Assembly (NCBI RefSeq): GCF_027286305.1
Contig: NZ_CP114599.1
Location: 620,001-684,000 of the forward strand
Direction of reading: 5' to 3'
DNA: 64,000 nt
Source of the DNA: Phenylobacterium sp. NIBR 498073
Lineage (GTDB): Bacteria > Pseudomonadota > Alphaproteobacteria > Caulobacterales > Caulobacteraceae
Shown here: piece by piece, positions 35,554 through 42,715 of the stretch
How the letters are laid out: every line of letters begins with the position of its first letter
Position numbering within the stretch: position 1 is the stretch's first letter
Translations under genes and position numbers: made by a program
The notes under the pieces: model-generated
What the model saw: the letters and a program-made list of their open reading frames with translations, nothing else
Databases searched by the model: none
What the model was told of the DNA's origin: nothing

Positions 35554-36432
35554 TTACCGCGTCGGGACGGGCTTCTCGCCGCGATAGTCGTAGAAGCCGC
35601 GTCCGGCCTTGCGGCCCAGCCAGCCGGCCTCGACGTACTTCACCAGCAGCGGGCAGGGGCGGTACTTGCTGTCGGCCAGGCCTTCGTAGAGCACGTTCAT
35701 GATCGACAGCACGGTGTCGAGGCCGATGAAGTCGCCCAGCTCCAGCGGGCCCATCGGATGATTGGCGCCCAGCTTCAGCGCGGTGTCGATGGCGTCGACG
35801 GTGCCGACCCCTTCGTAGAGGGTGTAGATCGCCTCGTTGATCATCGGCACCAGGATCCGGTTGACGATGAAGGCCGGGAAGTCCTCGGCGTTGGCGGTGG
35901 TCTTGCCCAGCGACTTGGCGAAATTGACGGCGGTTTCGTAGGTGGCCGCGTCGGTGGCGATGCCGCGGATGATCTCCACGAGGTTCATCAGCGGCACCGG
36001 GTTCATGAAGTGCAGGCCGATGAAGCGTTCCGGGCGGTCCGAAGCCGCACCCAGGCGGGTGATCGAGATCGACGAGGTGTTCGACGCCAGGATGGTGTCG
36101 GGGCCGAGGTGCGGGGTCAGCGCCTTGAAGATGGTCTTCTTGACCTCTTCGTTCTCGGTGGCCGCCTCGATGGCCAGGTCGGTCTGGCCGATGGTCTGCA
36201 GTTCCGGCGCCGGCTTGATGCGGGCCATCGCCTCGTCCAGCGCGTCCTGGGCGATCGCGCCCTTCACGACCTGGCGGCTCAGGTTCTTTTCGATCAGCGA
36301 GCGACCGGCGTGGATCTTCTCTTCGCTGACATCGTGCAGCAGGACGTCGTATCCCGCCAGCGCGCAGACATGGGCGATGCCCGCTCCCATCTGACCCGCG
36401 CCGATGATGCCGACCGACTTAATCTGAACCAT
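35554..36432 (-). CDS. 3-hydroxybutyryl-CoA dehydrogenase
   Basis: Oxidises (S)-3-hydroxybutyryl-CoA with NAD, or the reverse. The 292-residue product has the Rossmann motif GAGQMGAGIAHVCALAGYDVLLHD near residue 10, ASNTSSISITRLG near 117, the catalytic His in FIGLHFMNPVPLMNLVEII near 140, and the NRILVPMINEAIYTLYEGVG helical domain. Length fits the stand-alone Hbd/PaaH type. It lies on the same strand downstream of etfBA but a terminator and about 300 bp separate them, so it is probably a separate transcript. Confidence 0.94.
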   Translation of the reverse strand: MVQIKSVGIIGAGQMGAGIAHVCALAGYDVLLHDVSEEKIHAGRSLIEKNLSRQVVKGAIAQDALDEAMARIKPAPELQTIGQTDLAIEAATENEEVKKTIFKALTPHLGPDTILASNTSSISITRLGAASDRPERFIGLHFMNPVPLMNLVEIIRGIATDAATYETAVNFAKSLGKTTANAEDFPAFIVNRILVPMINEAIYTLYEGVGTVDAIDTALKLGANHPMGPLELGDFIGLDTVLSIMNVLYEGLADSKYRPCPLLVKYVEAGWLGRKAGRGFYDYRGEKPVPTR

Positions 36433-36738
36433 GCCGAAATAAGCCTCGAATGACTGGGACGCGCTCCCCGGCGCGTCCGTTTGCGACGGGTTTCTAACAT
36501 GCGGAACGGCGCTCTAGCCAAGGCTTTTGCTGCGACGCAGCGTAGCCCGTTGGCGGATCAGGGATTCAGCGCTGGCCCCTGGCCGCCTCGGCCGTCGGCC
36601 AGTCGCGCCATGCGTGTGTGCGGTGACATTTCGGCTTGTCGCGGCGCCCGCAGGCGCCACTGGCGGGCGGGCATGAAAAAGGGGCGGTCCCTGGCGGGGC
36701 CGCCCCTTGATCGTTCGGTTCCTGGAACCTCGTCCGGT
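36433..36738. other. Intergenic region between etfA and the hydroxybutyryl-CoA dehydrogenase gene
   Basis: 306 bp. Contains the etfBA terminator (36675-36708) and, next to the dehydrogenase gene, a GC hairpin GGACGCGC/GCGCGTCC near 36459-36478 that would lie in its leader. Promoter elements for that gene should be here but none is clear. No plausible gene. Confidence 0.5.
36675..36708 (-). terminator. Rho-independent terminator of etfBA
   Basis: On the minus strand AGGGGCGGCCCC, loop GCCAG, GGACCGCCCC followed by TTTTT. The stem is about ten pairs. It lies 30 bp after the etfA stop. Confidence 0.88.
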
Positions 36739-37683
36739 TTACTTGCCGGCCGCGGTCAGGGCGTCCATCAGTTCCGGCACCGCGGTCTTGTAGTCCGCGA
36801 CCAGACCGAAGTCGGCGACCTGGAAGATCGGCGCGTCGCCGTCCTTGTTGATCGCGACGATGACCTTGGAGTCCTTCATGCCGGCCAGGTGCTGGATCGC
36901 GCCGGAGATGCCGACGGCGATGTACAGTTCCGGGGCGACGACCTTGCCGGTCTGGCCGACCTGGTAGTCGTTCGGCGCGTAGCCGGCGTCGACCGCCGCG
37001 CGCGAGGCGCCGACCGCCGCGCCGAGCTTGTCGGCGAGCGGCTCGATGACCTTCTGGAACTCGTCGGCCGAACCCATGGCGCGACCGCCGGAGACGACGA
37101 TCTTGGCGCCGGCGAGTTCCGGACGGGCCGACTTCACCAGCTGCTGGTCGACGAACTTCACCTTGGCCGAGACGGCGCCGGCGGGAACGGTTTCGACCGA
37201 GGCCGAGCCGCCTTCACCGGCCGCCTTGAAGGCGGTGGCGCGGACGGTGATGACCTTCTTGCCGTCCGACGACTGGACGGTTTCCAGGGCGTTGCCGGCG
37301 TAGATCGGGCGCACGAAGGTGTCGGCGCTGACCACTTCGACGATTTCCGAGATCTGCGCGACGTCCAGCTTGGCGGCGATGCGCGGGCTGAAGTTCTTGC
37401 CTTGCGAGGTGGCCGGGGTCAGCACCGCGTCGTAGCCGCCCATCAGCGGAACGACGGTGGCTTCGACGGCTTCGGCCAGGCCTTGGCCCAGCTCGTCGCT
37501 TTCGGCCAGCAGCACCTTGCGCACGCCGGCGACCTTGGCGGCGGCGTCAGCAGCGGCCTTGGCGTCCTTGCCGGCGACCAGCACGTCCACGTCGCCCGAC
37601 AGGGCCAGCGCGGCGGTGATGGTCTTGTTGGTGGAGTCCTTCAGCGACGCGTTGTCGTGATCGGCGATGACGAGAACGGCCAT
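36739..37683 (-). CDS. etfA: Electron transfer flavoprotein alpha subunit
   Basis: Binds FAD and, with EtfB, takes electrons from acyl-CoA dehydrogenases to ETF-quinone oxidoreductase. The 314-residue subunit has [18 protein letters not shown] at the N-terminus, [15 protein letters not shown] near residue 203 and the FAD-binding [39 protein letters not shown] near 250. Its ATG overlaps the etfB stop by one base. It serves the acyl-CoA dehydrogenases at 9998 and 42716 by family role. Confidence 0.97.
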   Translation of the reverse strand: MAVLVIADHDNASLKDSTNKTITAALALSGDVDVLVAGKDAKAAADAAAKVAGVRKVLLAESDELGQGLAEAVEATVVPLMGGYDAVLTPATSQGKNFSPRIAAKLDVAQISEIVEVVSADTFVRPIYAGNALETVQSSDGKKVITVRATAFKAAGEGGSASVETVPAGAVSAKVKFVDQQLVKSARPELAGAKIVVSGGRAMGSADEFQKVIEPLADKLGAAVGASRAAVDAGYAPNDYQVGQTGKVVAPELYIAVGISGAIQHLAGMKDSKVIVAINKDGDAPIFQVADFGLVADYKTAVPELMDALTAAGK

Positions 37684-38429
37684 TAGAGCACCCCCGCGGT
37701 CTTCAGGTTGGCGACCAGGTCGCCGGCGGTTTCAACCTTGATGCCGGCCGAGCGCTTGGCGGGCTCGGCGACCTTCAGGACCTTCAGGTGCGGCTTCAGG
37801 TCGACGCCCAGCGAGGCGGCTTCCTTGACGTCCAGCGGCTTCTTCTTCGCCTTCATGATGTTCGGCAGCGAAGCGTAGCGCGGCTCGTTCAGGCGCAGGT
37901 CGGCGGTGATGATCGCCGGCAGGCCGACTTCGATGGTCTGCAGACCGCCGTCGACTTCACGGGTCACCTTGGCGGTGTCGGCCGACAGCTCGATCGCCGA
38001 GGCGAAGGTCGCCTGCGGCCAGTCGAGGATGGCCGCGAGCATCTGGCCGGTGGCGTTGTTGTCGCCGTCGATGGCCTGCTTGCCCATGATCACCACGTTC
38101 GGGTTCTCTTCGGCGATCGCCGCCTTGAGCACCTTGGCCACTTCCAGCGGCTCCAGGTCCTGGTCGGTCTGGATCAGCACCGCGCGGTCAGCGCCCATGG
38201 CCAGCGCCTGGCGCAGGGTTTCCTGGGCCTGGGCCGGGCCGATGGAGACGACCACCACTTCGCTCGCCGTGCCCTTTTCCTTCAGGCGGACGGCCTCCTC
38301 GACTGCGATCTCGCAGAAAGGATTGATGGACATCTTCACATTGGCGAGGTCGACGCCCGACTGGTCGGACTTCACCCTGGCCTTGACGTTTGAATCGATC
38401 ACCCGTTTGACCGGGACCAACACCTTCAT
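37683..38429 (-). CDS. etfB: Electron transfer flavoprotein beta subunit
   Basis: AMP-binding partner of EtfA. The 248-residue protein has [20 protein letters not shown], the recognition-loop region [18 protein letters not shown] (docking site for dehydrogenases), [20 protein letters not shown], and [29 protein letters not shown] near residue 175. Standard length. First gene of the etfBA operon; the promoter lies in the AT-richer 38430-38480. Confidence 0.97.
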   Translation of the reverse strand: MKVLVPVKRVIDSNVKARVKSDQSGVDLANVKMSINPFCEIAVEEAVRLKEKGTASEVVVVSIGPAQAQETLRQALAMGADRAVLIQTDQDLEPLEVAKVLKAAIAEENPNVVIMGKQAIDGDNNATGQMLAAILDWPQATFASAIELSADTAKVTREVDGGLQTIEVGLPAIITADLRLNEPRYASLPNIMKAKKKPLDVKEAASLGVDLKPHLKVLKVAEPAKRSAGIKVETAGDLVANLKTAGVL

Positions 38430-38587
38430 GGGTCGCTAGCGCCTCAAATTTGTTTTGCGAAAAATTCGGTCGGATGCGGCATAACGGTTCCGCCGAGCAT
38501 TGCAAGTCGGCGAGGGATCACAGTTCGCCGCATTTTCGGCGAACGAAGCCGCTAGCAGGCCCCTCGGGGGAAGACTAGAAGCACGCC

Positions 38588-38875
38588 ATGAACCGCACCA
38601 TCGACCGGCTGAAGCTGATCTTTCTCGGCCTCTTCATCGTCCTCAGCGCCGGGACGCTCGTCTATCACGTCGGCTGGGTCTGGCCGGGCCAGAAGTGCGA
38701 GGAAGCCGGCGATTGGTGGGATTGGCGCAGCCGCACCTGCGCGAGCCCGATCCTGATCTCGGACATTACCGGCCGGGTGATCAAGAACGACGAGACCCGC
38801 GCGGCGGCCAAGGCCGACGCCGCCAAGGCCCGCGCCGAAAAGGCGCCGGAAGCGCCCGCGTCGCCCAAGCCCTAG
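38588..38875 (+). CDS. Small single-span membrane protein of unknown function
   Basis: A 95-residue protein. A short basic N-terminus (MNRTIDRLKL) and one membrane helix (IFLGLFIVLSAGTLVYHVGW) are followed by a small extracytoplasmic part with two cysteines (QKCEEAGDWWDWRSRTCASP), likely a disulphide, and a Lys/Ala/Pro-rich tail. Function unknown. Its TAG stop is the CTAG copy left of the IS5-family element; before the insertion this stop would have overlapped that of the opposing pduO-type gene. Confidence 0.72.
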   Translation: MNRTIDRLKLIFLGLFIVLSAGTLVYHVGWVWPGQKCEEAGDWWDWRSRTCASPILISDITGRVIKNDETRAAAKADAAKARAEKAPEAPASPKP

Positions 38876-38884
38876 GGTCCGGAC

Positions 38885-39322
38885 TCAATTGAGCCAGTAT
38901 GCGTAGGTTGCGGCGAGCAGGACGGCCGAGAGGTAGTTCCTTGCGAGCTTGTCGTAGCGGGTAGCGATGCGTCGGAAGTCTTTTAGCCTGCACCACATGC
39001 GCTCGACGCGGTTTCGGTCCTTATAGGCGTTGGCGTCGTAGGGGATTGGAGTTCGGCGAGAGGTGGTGGAAGGGATCACCGCCTCGGCCCCGCGCTCGGC
39101 GAGCCGCCTGCGCAGATGGTCGGCGTCGTAGCCTTTGTCAGCCAGGAGCTTCTGGAAGGGGCCTGTGGCCTGGATCAGGGCGTGAGCCATGCTGATGTCG
39201 TTGATGTTTCCGGCGCTGAGCAGCAGCACCCTGGGCCGGCCGCGCTCGTCGACCAGGCCATGGATCTTGGTGGTGCGGCCCCCACGCGAGCGGCCTATGG
39301 CTTGGAGGAAGGCCCCCCTTTT
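38885..39322 (-). CDS. IS5-family transposase, second frame (C-terminal part, made by frameshift)
   Basis: Starting at the A4G6 run in the -1 frame, it reads AIGRSRGGRTTKIHGLVDE and then continues with LLSAGNINDISMAHALI, the second catalytic Asp in LLADKGYDADHLRRRL, and the catalytic Glu in RNRVERMWCRLKDFRRIATR (YREK-like helix). The TGA stop lies inside the left terminal repeat. It has no start of its own except a late one, consistent with production by ribosomal frameshifting. Confidence 0.85.
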   Translation of the reverse strand, partial: KRGAFLQAIGRSRGGRTTKIHGLVDERGRPRVLLLSAGNINDISMAHALIQATGPFQKLLADKGYDADHLRRRLAERGAEAVIPSTTSRRTPIPYDANAYKDRNRVERMWCRLKDFRRIATRYDKLARNYLSAVLLAATYAYWLN

Positions 39323-39642
39323 GCGCCCGCCGCCGACCGGTGCGCCCTGACGTGGGTAGCGTCGATCGCCGCGCCATAGATGCCGGTGTGGCCCGTCAGC
39401 GCCTCAAACATCTGCAGCCAGAGCCCCTGGCGGCTCCAGCGGTTGAAACGGTTGTAGACGGTCGTGTAGGGCCCGAACTCCGGTGGGCAATCGCGCCAGC
39501 GAGCTCCGCTCTTCAGCATATGGACAATGCCCGAGATCACCCGGCGATCATCCACCCGATGGGCGCCCTTACGACCTCGCGGAAGCAACGGCTCGATCCG
39601 AGCCCATTCTTCGTCGCTAAGCCACTGAACCTGCTTCGCCAT
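39295..39642 (-). CDS. IS5-family transposase, first frame (N-terminal part)
   Basis: A 115-residue frame: MAKQVQWLSDEEWARIEPLLP, the DDRRVISGIVHMLKSGARWRDCPPEFGPYTTVYNRFNRW segment of the IS5 DUF4096 domain, and the first catalytic Asp in YGAAIDATHVRAHRS. It then reads through the A4G6 run and stops shortly after at TAG. ATG at 39642 is taken; a TTG two codons earlier is the longer alternative. It needs a -1 frameshift to produce the full enzyme. Confidence 0.9.
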   Translation of the reverse strand: MAKQVQWLSDEEWARIEPLLPRGRKGAHRVDDRRVISGIVHMLKSGARWRDCPPEFGPYTTVYNRFNRWSRQGLWLQMFEALTGHTGIYGAAIDATHVRAHRSAAGAKGGPSSKP

Positions 39643-39713
39643 ATCCAAGGCTCCTTCCGGAATCCTTGAATCAGCAACGCCAACGCCGCGCTAGACCCTA
39701 TTGAGTACAGACC

Positions 39714-40277
39714 CTAGCGCGTCGCGCCGGACTGCCAGAACACCTCGGCTGCGCCGCGGTCGTTGGCGTGGCGCGCAGCCACGAACAGGAAGTCCGACAG
39801 CCGGTTCAGGTACTTCATCGCCTCCGGCCCGACGCTCTCGCCCGTCTCGACCAGCGCCACGGCGATGCGCTCGGCGCGCCGCGCCACGGTGCGGGCAAGG
39901 TGCAGGTGCGCCGCCGCCGGCGTCCCGCCCGGCAGGATGAACGAGGCGAGCGGCGGCAGTTGCGCGTTCATCGAGTCGATTTCGCGTTCCAGCCGGTCGA
40001 CCTGCGACTGCACCATGCGCAGGGCGTGGGTCTCGCCCTCCTGCGGGGGCGTGGCGAGATCGGCGCCCAGGTCGAAGAGTTCGTTCTGCACTCGCGCCAG
40101 CATGGCGTCGAATTCGCCCGTCGTGTGGAGCCGCGCCAGGCCCAGGCAGGCGTTGGCCTCGTCGACCGCGCCATAGGCTTCGACCCGTAGCGAGGCCTTG
40201 GAGACCGGCTGGCCGGTGGCCAGGCGCGTCGTCCCGGCGTCGCCGGTGCGGGTGTAGATCTTGTTCAGCGTGACCAA
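39714..40277 (-). CDS. PduO-type ATP:cob(I)alamin adenosyltransferase
   Basis: Makes adenosylcobalamin, the cofactor of methylmalonyl-CoA and ethylmalonyl-CoA mutases. The 187-residue protein has the P-loop-like KIYTRTGDAGTTRLATGQPVSK near residue 6, GAVDEANACLGLARL near 36, and the conserved FILPGGTPAAAHLHLARTVARRAER near 113 followed by YLNRLSDFLFVAARHAN. Start is TTG at 40277, one base after the HIG1-like gene's stop. Its own stop is the CTAG copy right of the IS element. Confidence 0.93.
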   Translation of the reverse strand: MVTLNKIYTRTGDAGTTRLATGQPVSKASLRVEAYGAVDEANACLGLARLHTTGEFDAMLARVQNELFDLGADLATPPQEGETHALRMVQSQVDRLEREIDSMNAQLPPLASFILPGGTPAAAHLHLARTVARRAERIAVALVETGESVGPEAMKYLNRLSDFLFVAARHANDRGAAEVFWQSGATR

Positions 40278-40278
40278 G

Positions 40279-40482
40279 TCAGCCGCCGAACTTGGCGCGC
40301 CACCACACCGCCAGCACGAGGATCGCGATGGCGACCGCCTGCAGCGCCACGCGCAGCCGCATCAGCTTGTTCGAATAGGAGCGACCGAAGTCGCCGCCGC
40401 GGAACAGCGCGTAAAGCCCGACGAACAGGGTGATGGTCACCGCGGCCAGGCTGATGGGAATGAGGTAGCTGAAGATGTTCAT
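40279..40482 (-). CDS. HIG1-like twin-transmembrane small protein
   Basis: A 67-residue protein with two membrane helices (YLIPISLAAVTITLFVGLYALF and LRVALQAVAIAILVLAVWW) linked by a basic loop containing GRSYSNKLMRLRV, the pattern of the bacterial HIG1-type family linked to respiratory complexes in mitochondria. Directly upstream of and nearly overlapping the adenosyltransferase gene, a common alphaproteobacterial pairing of unclear meaning. Confidence 0.85.
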   Translation of the reverse strand: MNIFSYLIPISLAAVTITLFVGLYALFRGGDFGRSYSNKLMRLRVALQAVAIAILVLAVWWRAKFGG

Positions 40483-40515
40483 GCCGCGATCTTAGCCGAG
40501 ATCGCGGTCGCGGGC

Positions 40516-41133
40516 CTATCGGTTCGCGGGCGCGGGCGGACGAAATCCGCTGGCGATCAGGCCGATGTGCCGGTCCATGACCTTGCCCATGGCCTCGGCG
40601 TCGGCGTCTTCCCAGGCCGCCAGCCGGTAGGTCCAGGCGTAGGAGGCCATCAGGGCGTCGACGATCACCTCCAGGTCGGCGGCCGGATCGACGTCGCCGC
40701 GAGCGATGCCGTCGGTCAGGCAGTCGCGGATCACCAGCCGCAGGCGCTGGTTGCGGCCGTATGGACGGCTGGAGGGGCTGAGCGTCCAGTTGTAGGCCGC
40801 CGCGATGTGAGCGAGGAACAGCCGCGTACGCCGGGTTTCGAAGGCGTAGTGGATGGCGAAGATCGACTGCAGGCGGTCGGGGGTCGTTCCGCGCAGGTGC
40901 GGGACCAGCCGGTCCAGTTCGGCGTAGAGCGCGTCCAGGCGGTCAGCCATGACCTGACTCAAGATGTCGTTCTTGGACGAGAAGGTCGTGAAGACGCTGC
41001 CGACAGAAACCGACGCCAAGCTGGCGATCTCGCGGACGGTGGTGGCGTCGAAGCCCTTGGTCTCGAACAGGTCTCGAGCGGCGTCGAGCACGCGCTGACG
41101 CGTCGCCTCCTTCTGGGACTTCCGTACGCTCAA
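40516..41133 (-). CDS. TetR-family transcriptional regulator
   Basis: A 205-residue regulator. The helix-turn-helix is at residues ~8-55 (KEATRQRVLDAARDLFETKG, VREIASLASVSVGSVFTTF); the rest is an all-helical ligand-binding domain. I prefer TTG at 41133 because GGGGGG lies at the right distance and a palindrome (41147-41165) falls upstream rather than inside the gene; an ATG at 41175 would add 14 residues (MPGACTADAGWGEH). Ligand unknown. Transcribed toward the HIG1/pduO-type genes. Confidence 0.87.
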   Translation of the reverse strand: MSVRKSQKEATRQRVLDAARDLFETKGFDATTVREIASLASVSVGSVFTTFSSKNDILSQVMADRLDALYAELDRLVPHLRGTTPDRLQSIFAIHYAFETRRTRLFLAHIAAAYNWTLSPSSRPYGRNQRLRLVIRDCLTDGIARGDVDPAADLEVIVDALMASYAWTYRLAAWEDADAEAMGKVMDRHIGLIASGFRPPAPANR

Positions 41134-41146
41134 ATGTTCCCCCCAG

Positions 41147-41165
41147 CCTGCATCGGCCGTGCAGG
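41147..41165. promoter_or_regulatory. Palindromic operator candidate ahead of the TetR gene
   Basis: CCTGCA-TCGGCCG-TGCAGG: six-base perfect arms around a self-complementary CGGCCG core. It lies 14-32 bp upstream of the TTG start on the minus strand, as expected for autorepression. Confidence 0.4.
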
Positions 41166-41270
41166 CGCCCGGCAAGTGCTTAGGGCGAATCCTGCGCTAG
41201 GAATGCGTGATGTAAGAAGGTGCGACAGTTCGCCGCGGAGCTGAAGTCGTAAATACCCCAGGTAAGGCGA

Positions 41271-41305
41271 AGGCGAGACCTGATCCCGCGGGAGCAGATC
41301 TCGCC
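41271..41305 (-). terminator. Hairpin after the second TetR gene
   Basis: GGCGAGA (about 41272-41278) pairs with TCTCGCC (41299-41305) and an inner TCCCGCGGGA can pair with itself. It follows the TetR stop at 41327 on the minus strand. No T-tract, so termination strength is uncertain. Confidence 0.35.
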
Positions 41306-41326
41306 CTGATCAGTCTAGGCGGTCGT

Positions 41327-41980
41327 TCAGCCGCGACGAGCGCCGGCCAGGATGACCCGAATCTGGTCCTTCGACTTGGCCTGCAGCGCTTCGAGGCTCC
41401 AGCCGCCGAAGATCGCTTCCTGGAAGTTGGCCAGGTAGCAGTCGAACAGCATCTGGCTGCGCAGCTTCACTTCGGCTTCCTGCGACAGCTCGCCGCGCTC
41501 GACGCCGAGGGTCAGCTGCTCGGTGAACAGCTCCTGCAGTTCCAGCACCGGCGGCAGGTTGCGCAGTTCCTGGCCCTGTTCCGGCATCCAGGAGATCCCG
41601 AAGGCGGCGCGGGCCAGCGGCAGGCGCGTCTTGTAGAAAGCGTAACCGGCGACGAACAGCTTCAGCAGGGTGTCGTCGACGCCGCGACCGCGCGAGACGC
41701 CGTCGCGCATCGCTTCGACCAGGGCCTCCATGTCGGCGACCATGATTTCGCGGAACAGGTCCGACTTGTCGGTGAAGTTGGCGAACACCGCACCGGTCGA
41801 CATGCCGGCCTCGGCGGCGATGTCACGGATGGTCGCGCCTTCGTAGCCGGCTTCAGAGAACAGGCGGCGGGCGGCGGCCAGGACCTTGGCGCGGGTCTGC
41901 TGCTTGGCGAGCGCGCGACGGGTCGGAACGCGGACCTGGGTTTCGCCGGCGACTTCGATGTTGCTGGAAACGTGTTTCAT
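41327..41980 (-). CDS. TetR-family transcriptional regulator
   Basis: A 217-residue regulator: after a polar N-terminal arm, RALAKQQTRAKVLAAARRLF and TIRDIAAEAGMSTGAVFANF form the helix-turn-helix, followed by a helical domain with FRNL-type hydrophobic segments (LFVAGYAFYKTRLPLARAAFG). The ATG at 41980 overlaps the stop of an upstream small frame (ATGA), which supports this start. Its C-terminal part resembles TetR proteins adjoining acyl-CoA metabolism, but no target is proven. GGAT precedes the start. Confidence 0.88.
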   Translation of the reverse strand: MKHVSSNIEVAGETQVRVPTRRALAKQQTRAKVLAAARRLFSEAGYEGATIRDIAAEAGMSTGAVFANFTDKSDLFREIMVADMEALVEAMRDGVSRGRGVDDTLLKLFVAGYAFYKTRLPLARAAFGISWMPEQGQELRNLPPVLELQELFTEQLTLGVERGELSQEAEVKLRSQMLFDCYLANFQEAIFGGWSLEALQAKSKDQIRVILAGARRG

Positions 41981-42188
41981 CGGGCGATCCTCGCCGTCGC
42001 CAGCACCATCGGCGGTTCGAACTCTACGCAATACTCTTTCACTACCTTGGCGATCCGCTCAACGCCTTGCCGCGCGAAGCGCAGTCCCATCCGGGTCGCG
42101 TCGCGCAGCTCCACGATGAGCTGGCTCGGGTTTTCTACGGCTTGGTCGCCGCCCGGGGGGAGCGGACGGCGGTGACGCAGGTCGTCAT
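41977..42188 (-). pseudogene. Small gene ahead of the TetR regulator, apparently frameshifted
   Basis: ATG at 42188 (with AAGAGGA upstream) starts MTTCVTAVRSPRAATKP and stops after 17 residues. In the next frame a coherent helical reading (QAVENPSQLIVELRDATRMG, then RFARQGVERIAKVVKEYCVE) continues to a TGA that overlaps the TetR ATG. The frames meet at a C6 run (about 42155-42160). One base gained or lost there would give a ~70-residue protein translationally coupled to TetR. It may be a real small gene with a sequencing or natural frameshift. Not a known family to me. Confidence 0.4.
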
Positions 42189-42715
42189 GACCACTGATTC
42201 CTCTTAACCCCTCAACTCGGCGGGTCCAAGTGATGGGTTTGGTTGAGCGCGTTCAGCGAACTTGTTTCGCAATGCGTTGATGCAGGCAGCATGTAGCGTG
42301 GCGTTTCGGGCTTTGCCGTGTGGCGCAGCGTCGCAGACCGGCGTTTGCTGTGAAATTCGGTAGGGGCGTGTCGGGCGCCCGCCAGTCCCAATAAACCGCC
42401 ACTCGCTGAGCATGCTCGCAAAACGTCGTGCGATGGGGCGGTTCTCGCTGCGCGTATGGCCGGTGTGCGGCAGGGTGCACACCCAAGACGTCCGGCGGCG
42501 AGGAATCCACACCCCCGAAGCGGCGATATTTCGGGGGCCGGCCGTCCGTGCGTTTCAGGTCGAATTGGACTGCTGTCCAAGGCGAGCCTTAGTAACTGAC
42601 CTGTCCTCGCAGGCCCGAAACTGGTGATCGTGGCGCGCGCCGCGGTCCTTCAAGAAATCGTGTAGTCCCGCGCGCCGCGAGTATTGGCATCAGTCGCGCC
42701 AAAATATCGCCGCGA
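42189..42715. other. Intergenic region upstream of the TetR operon and downstream of mcd, no gene found
   Basis: About 527 bp without a convincing gene. Open frames of up to 122 codons exist on the minus strand but are rich in Arg, Pro, Cys and His and lack ribosome sites, unlike the neighbours. Features: an AT-richer spot TTGTTTCGCAATG near 42270 and GTGAAATTCGG near 42352. The promoter of the TetR operon should be here. It also has no clear terminator for mcd. Confidence 0.45.

Larger units (their letters stand above)
38876..39713 (-). mobile_element. IS5-family insertion sequence, complete, with 4-bp target duplication
   Basis: An 838-bp element bounded by CTAG on both sides (38872-38875 and 39714-39717), a target duplication matching the YTAR preference of the IS5 family. 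Ends are inverted: GGTCCGGACTCAA at the left and, reading inwards on the other strand, GGTCTGTACTCAA at the right. It holds two minus-strand frames that together form one DDE transposase, with a run of A4G6 (39313-39322) where the frames join. It looks intact. It lies exactly between two convergent genes and interrupts neither. Confidence 0.93.

Noticed and set aside
42204..42580. A 122-codon minus-strand frame in the spacer before mcd
   Set aside because: Rich in Arg, Pro, Cys and His, without ribosome site, and its composition differs from all confident genes around it.
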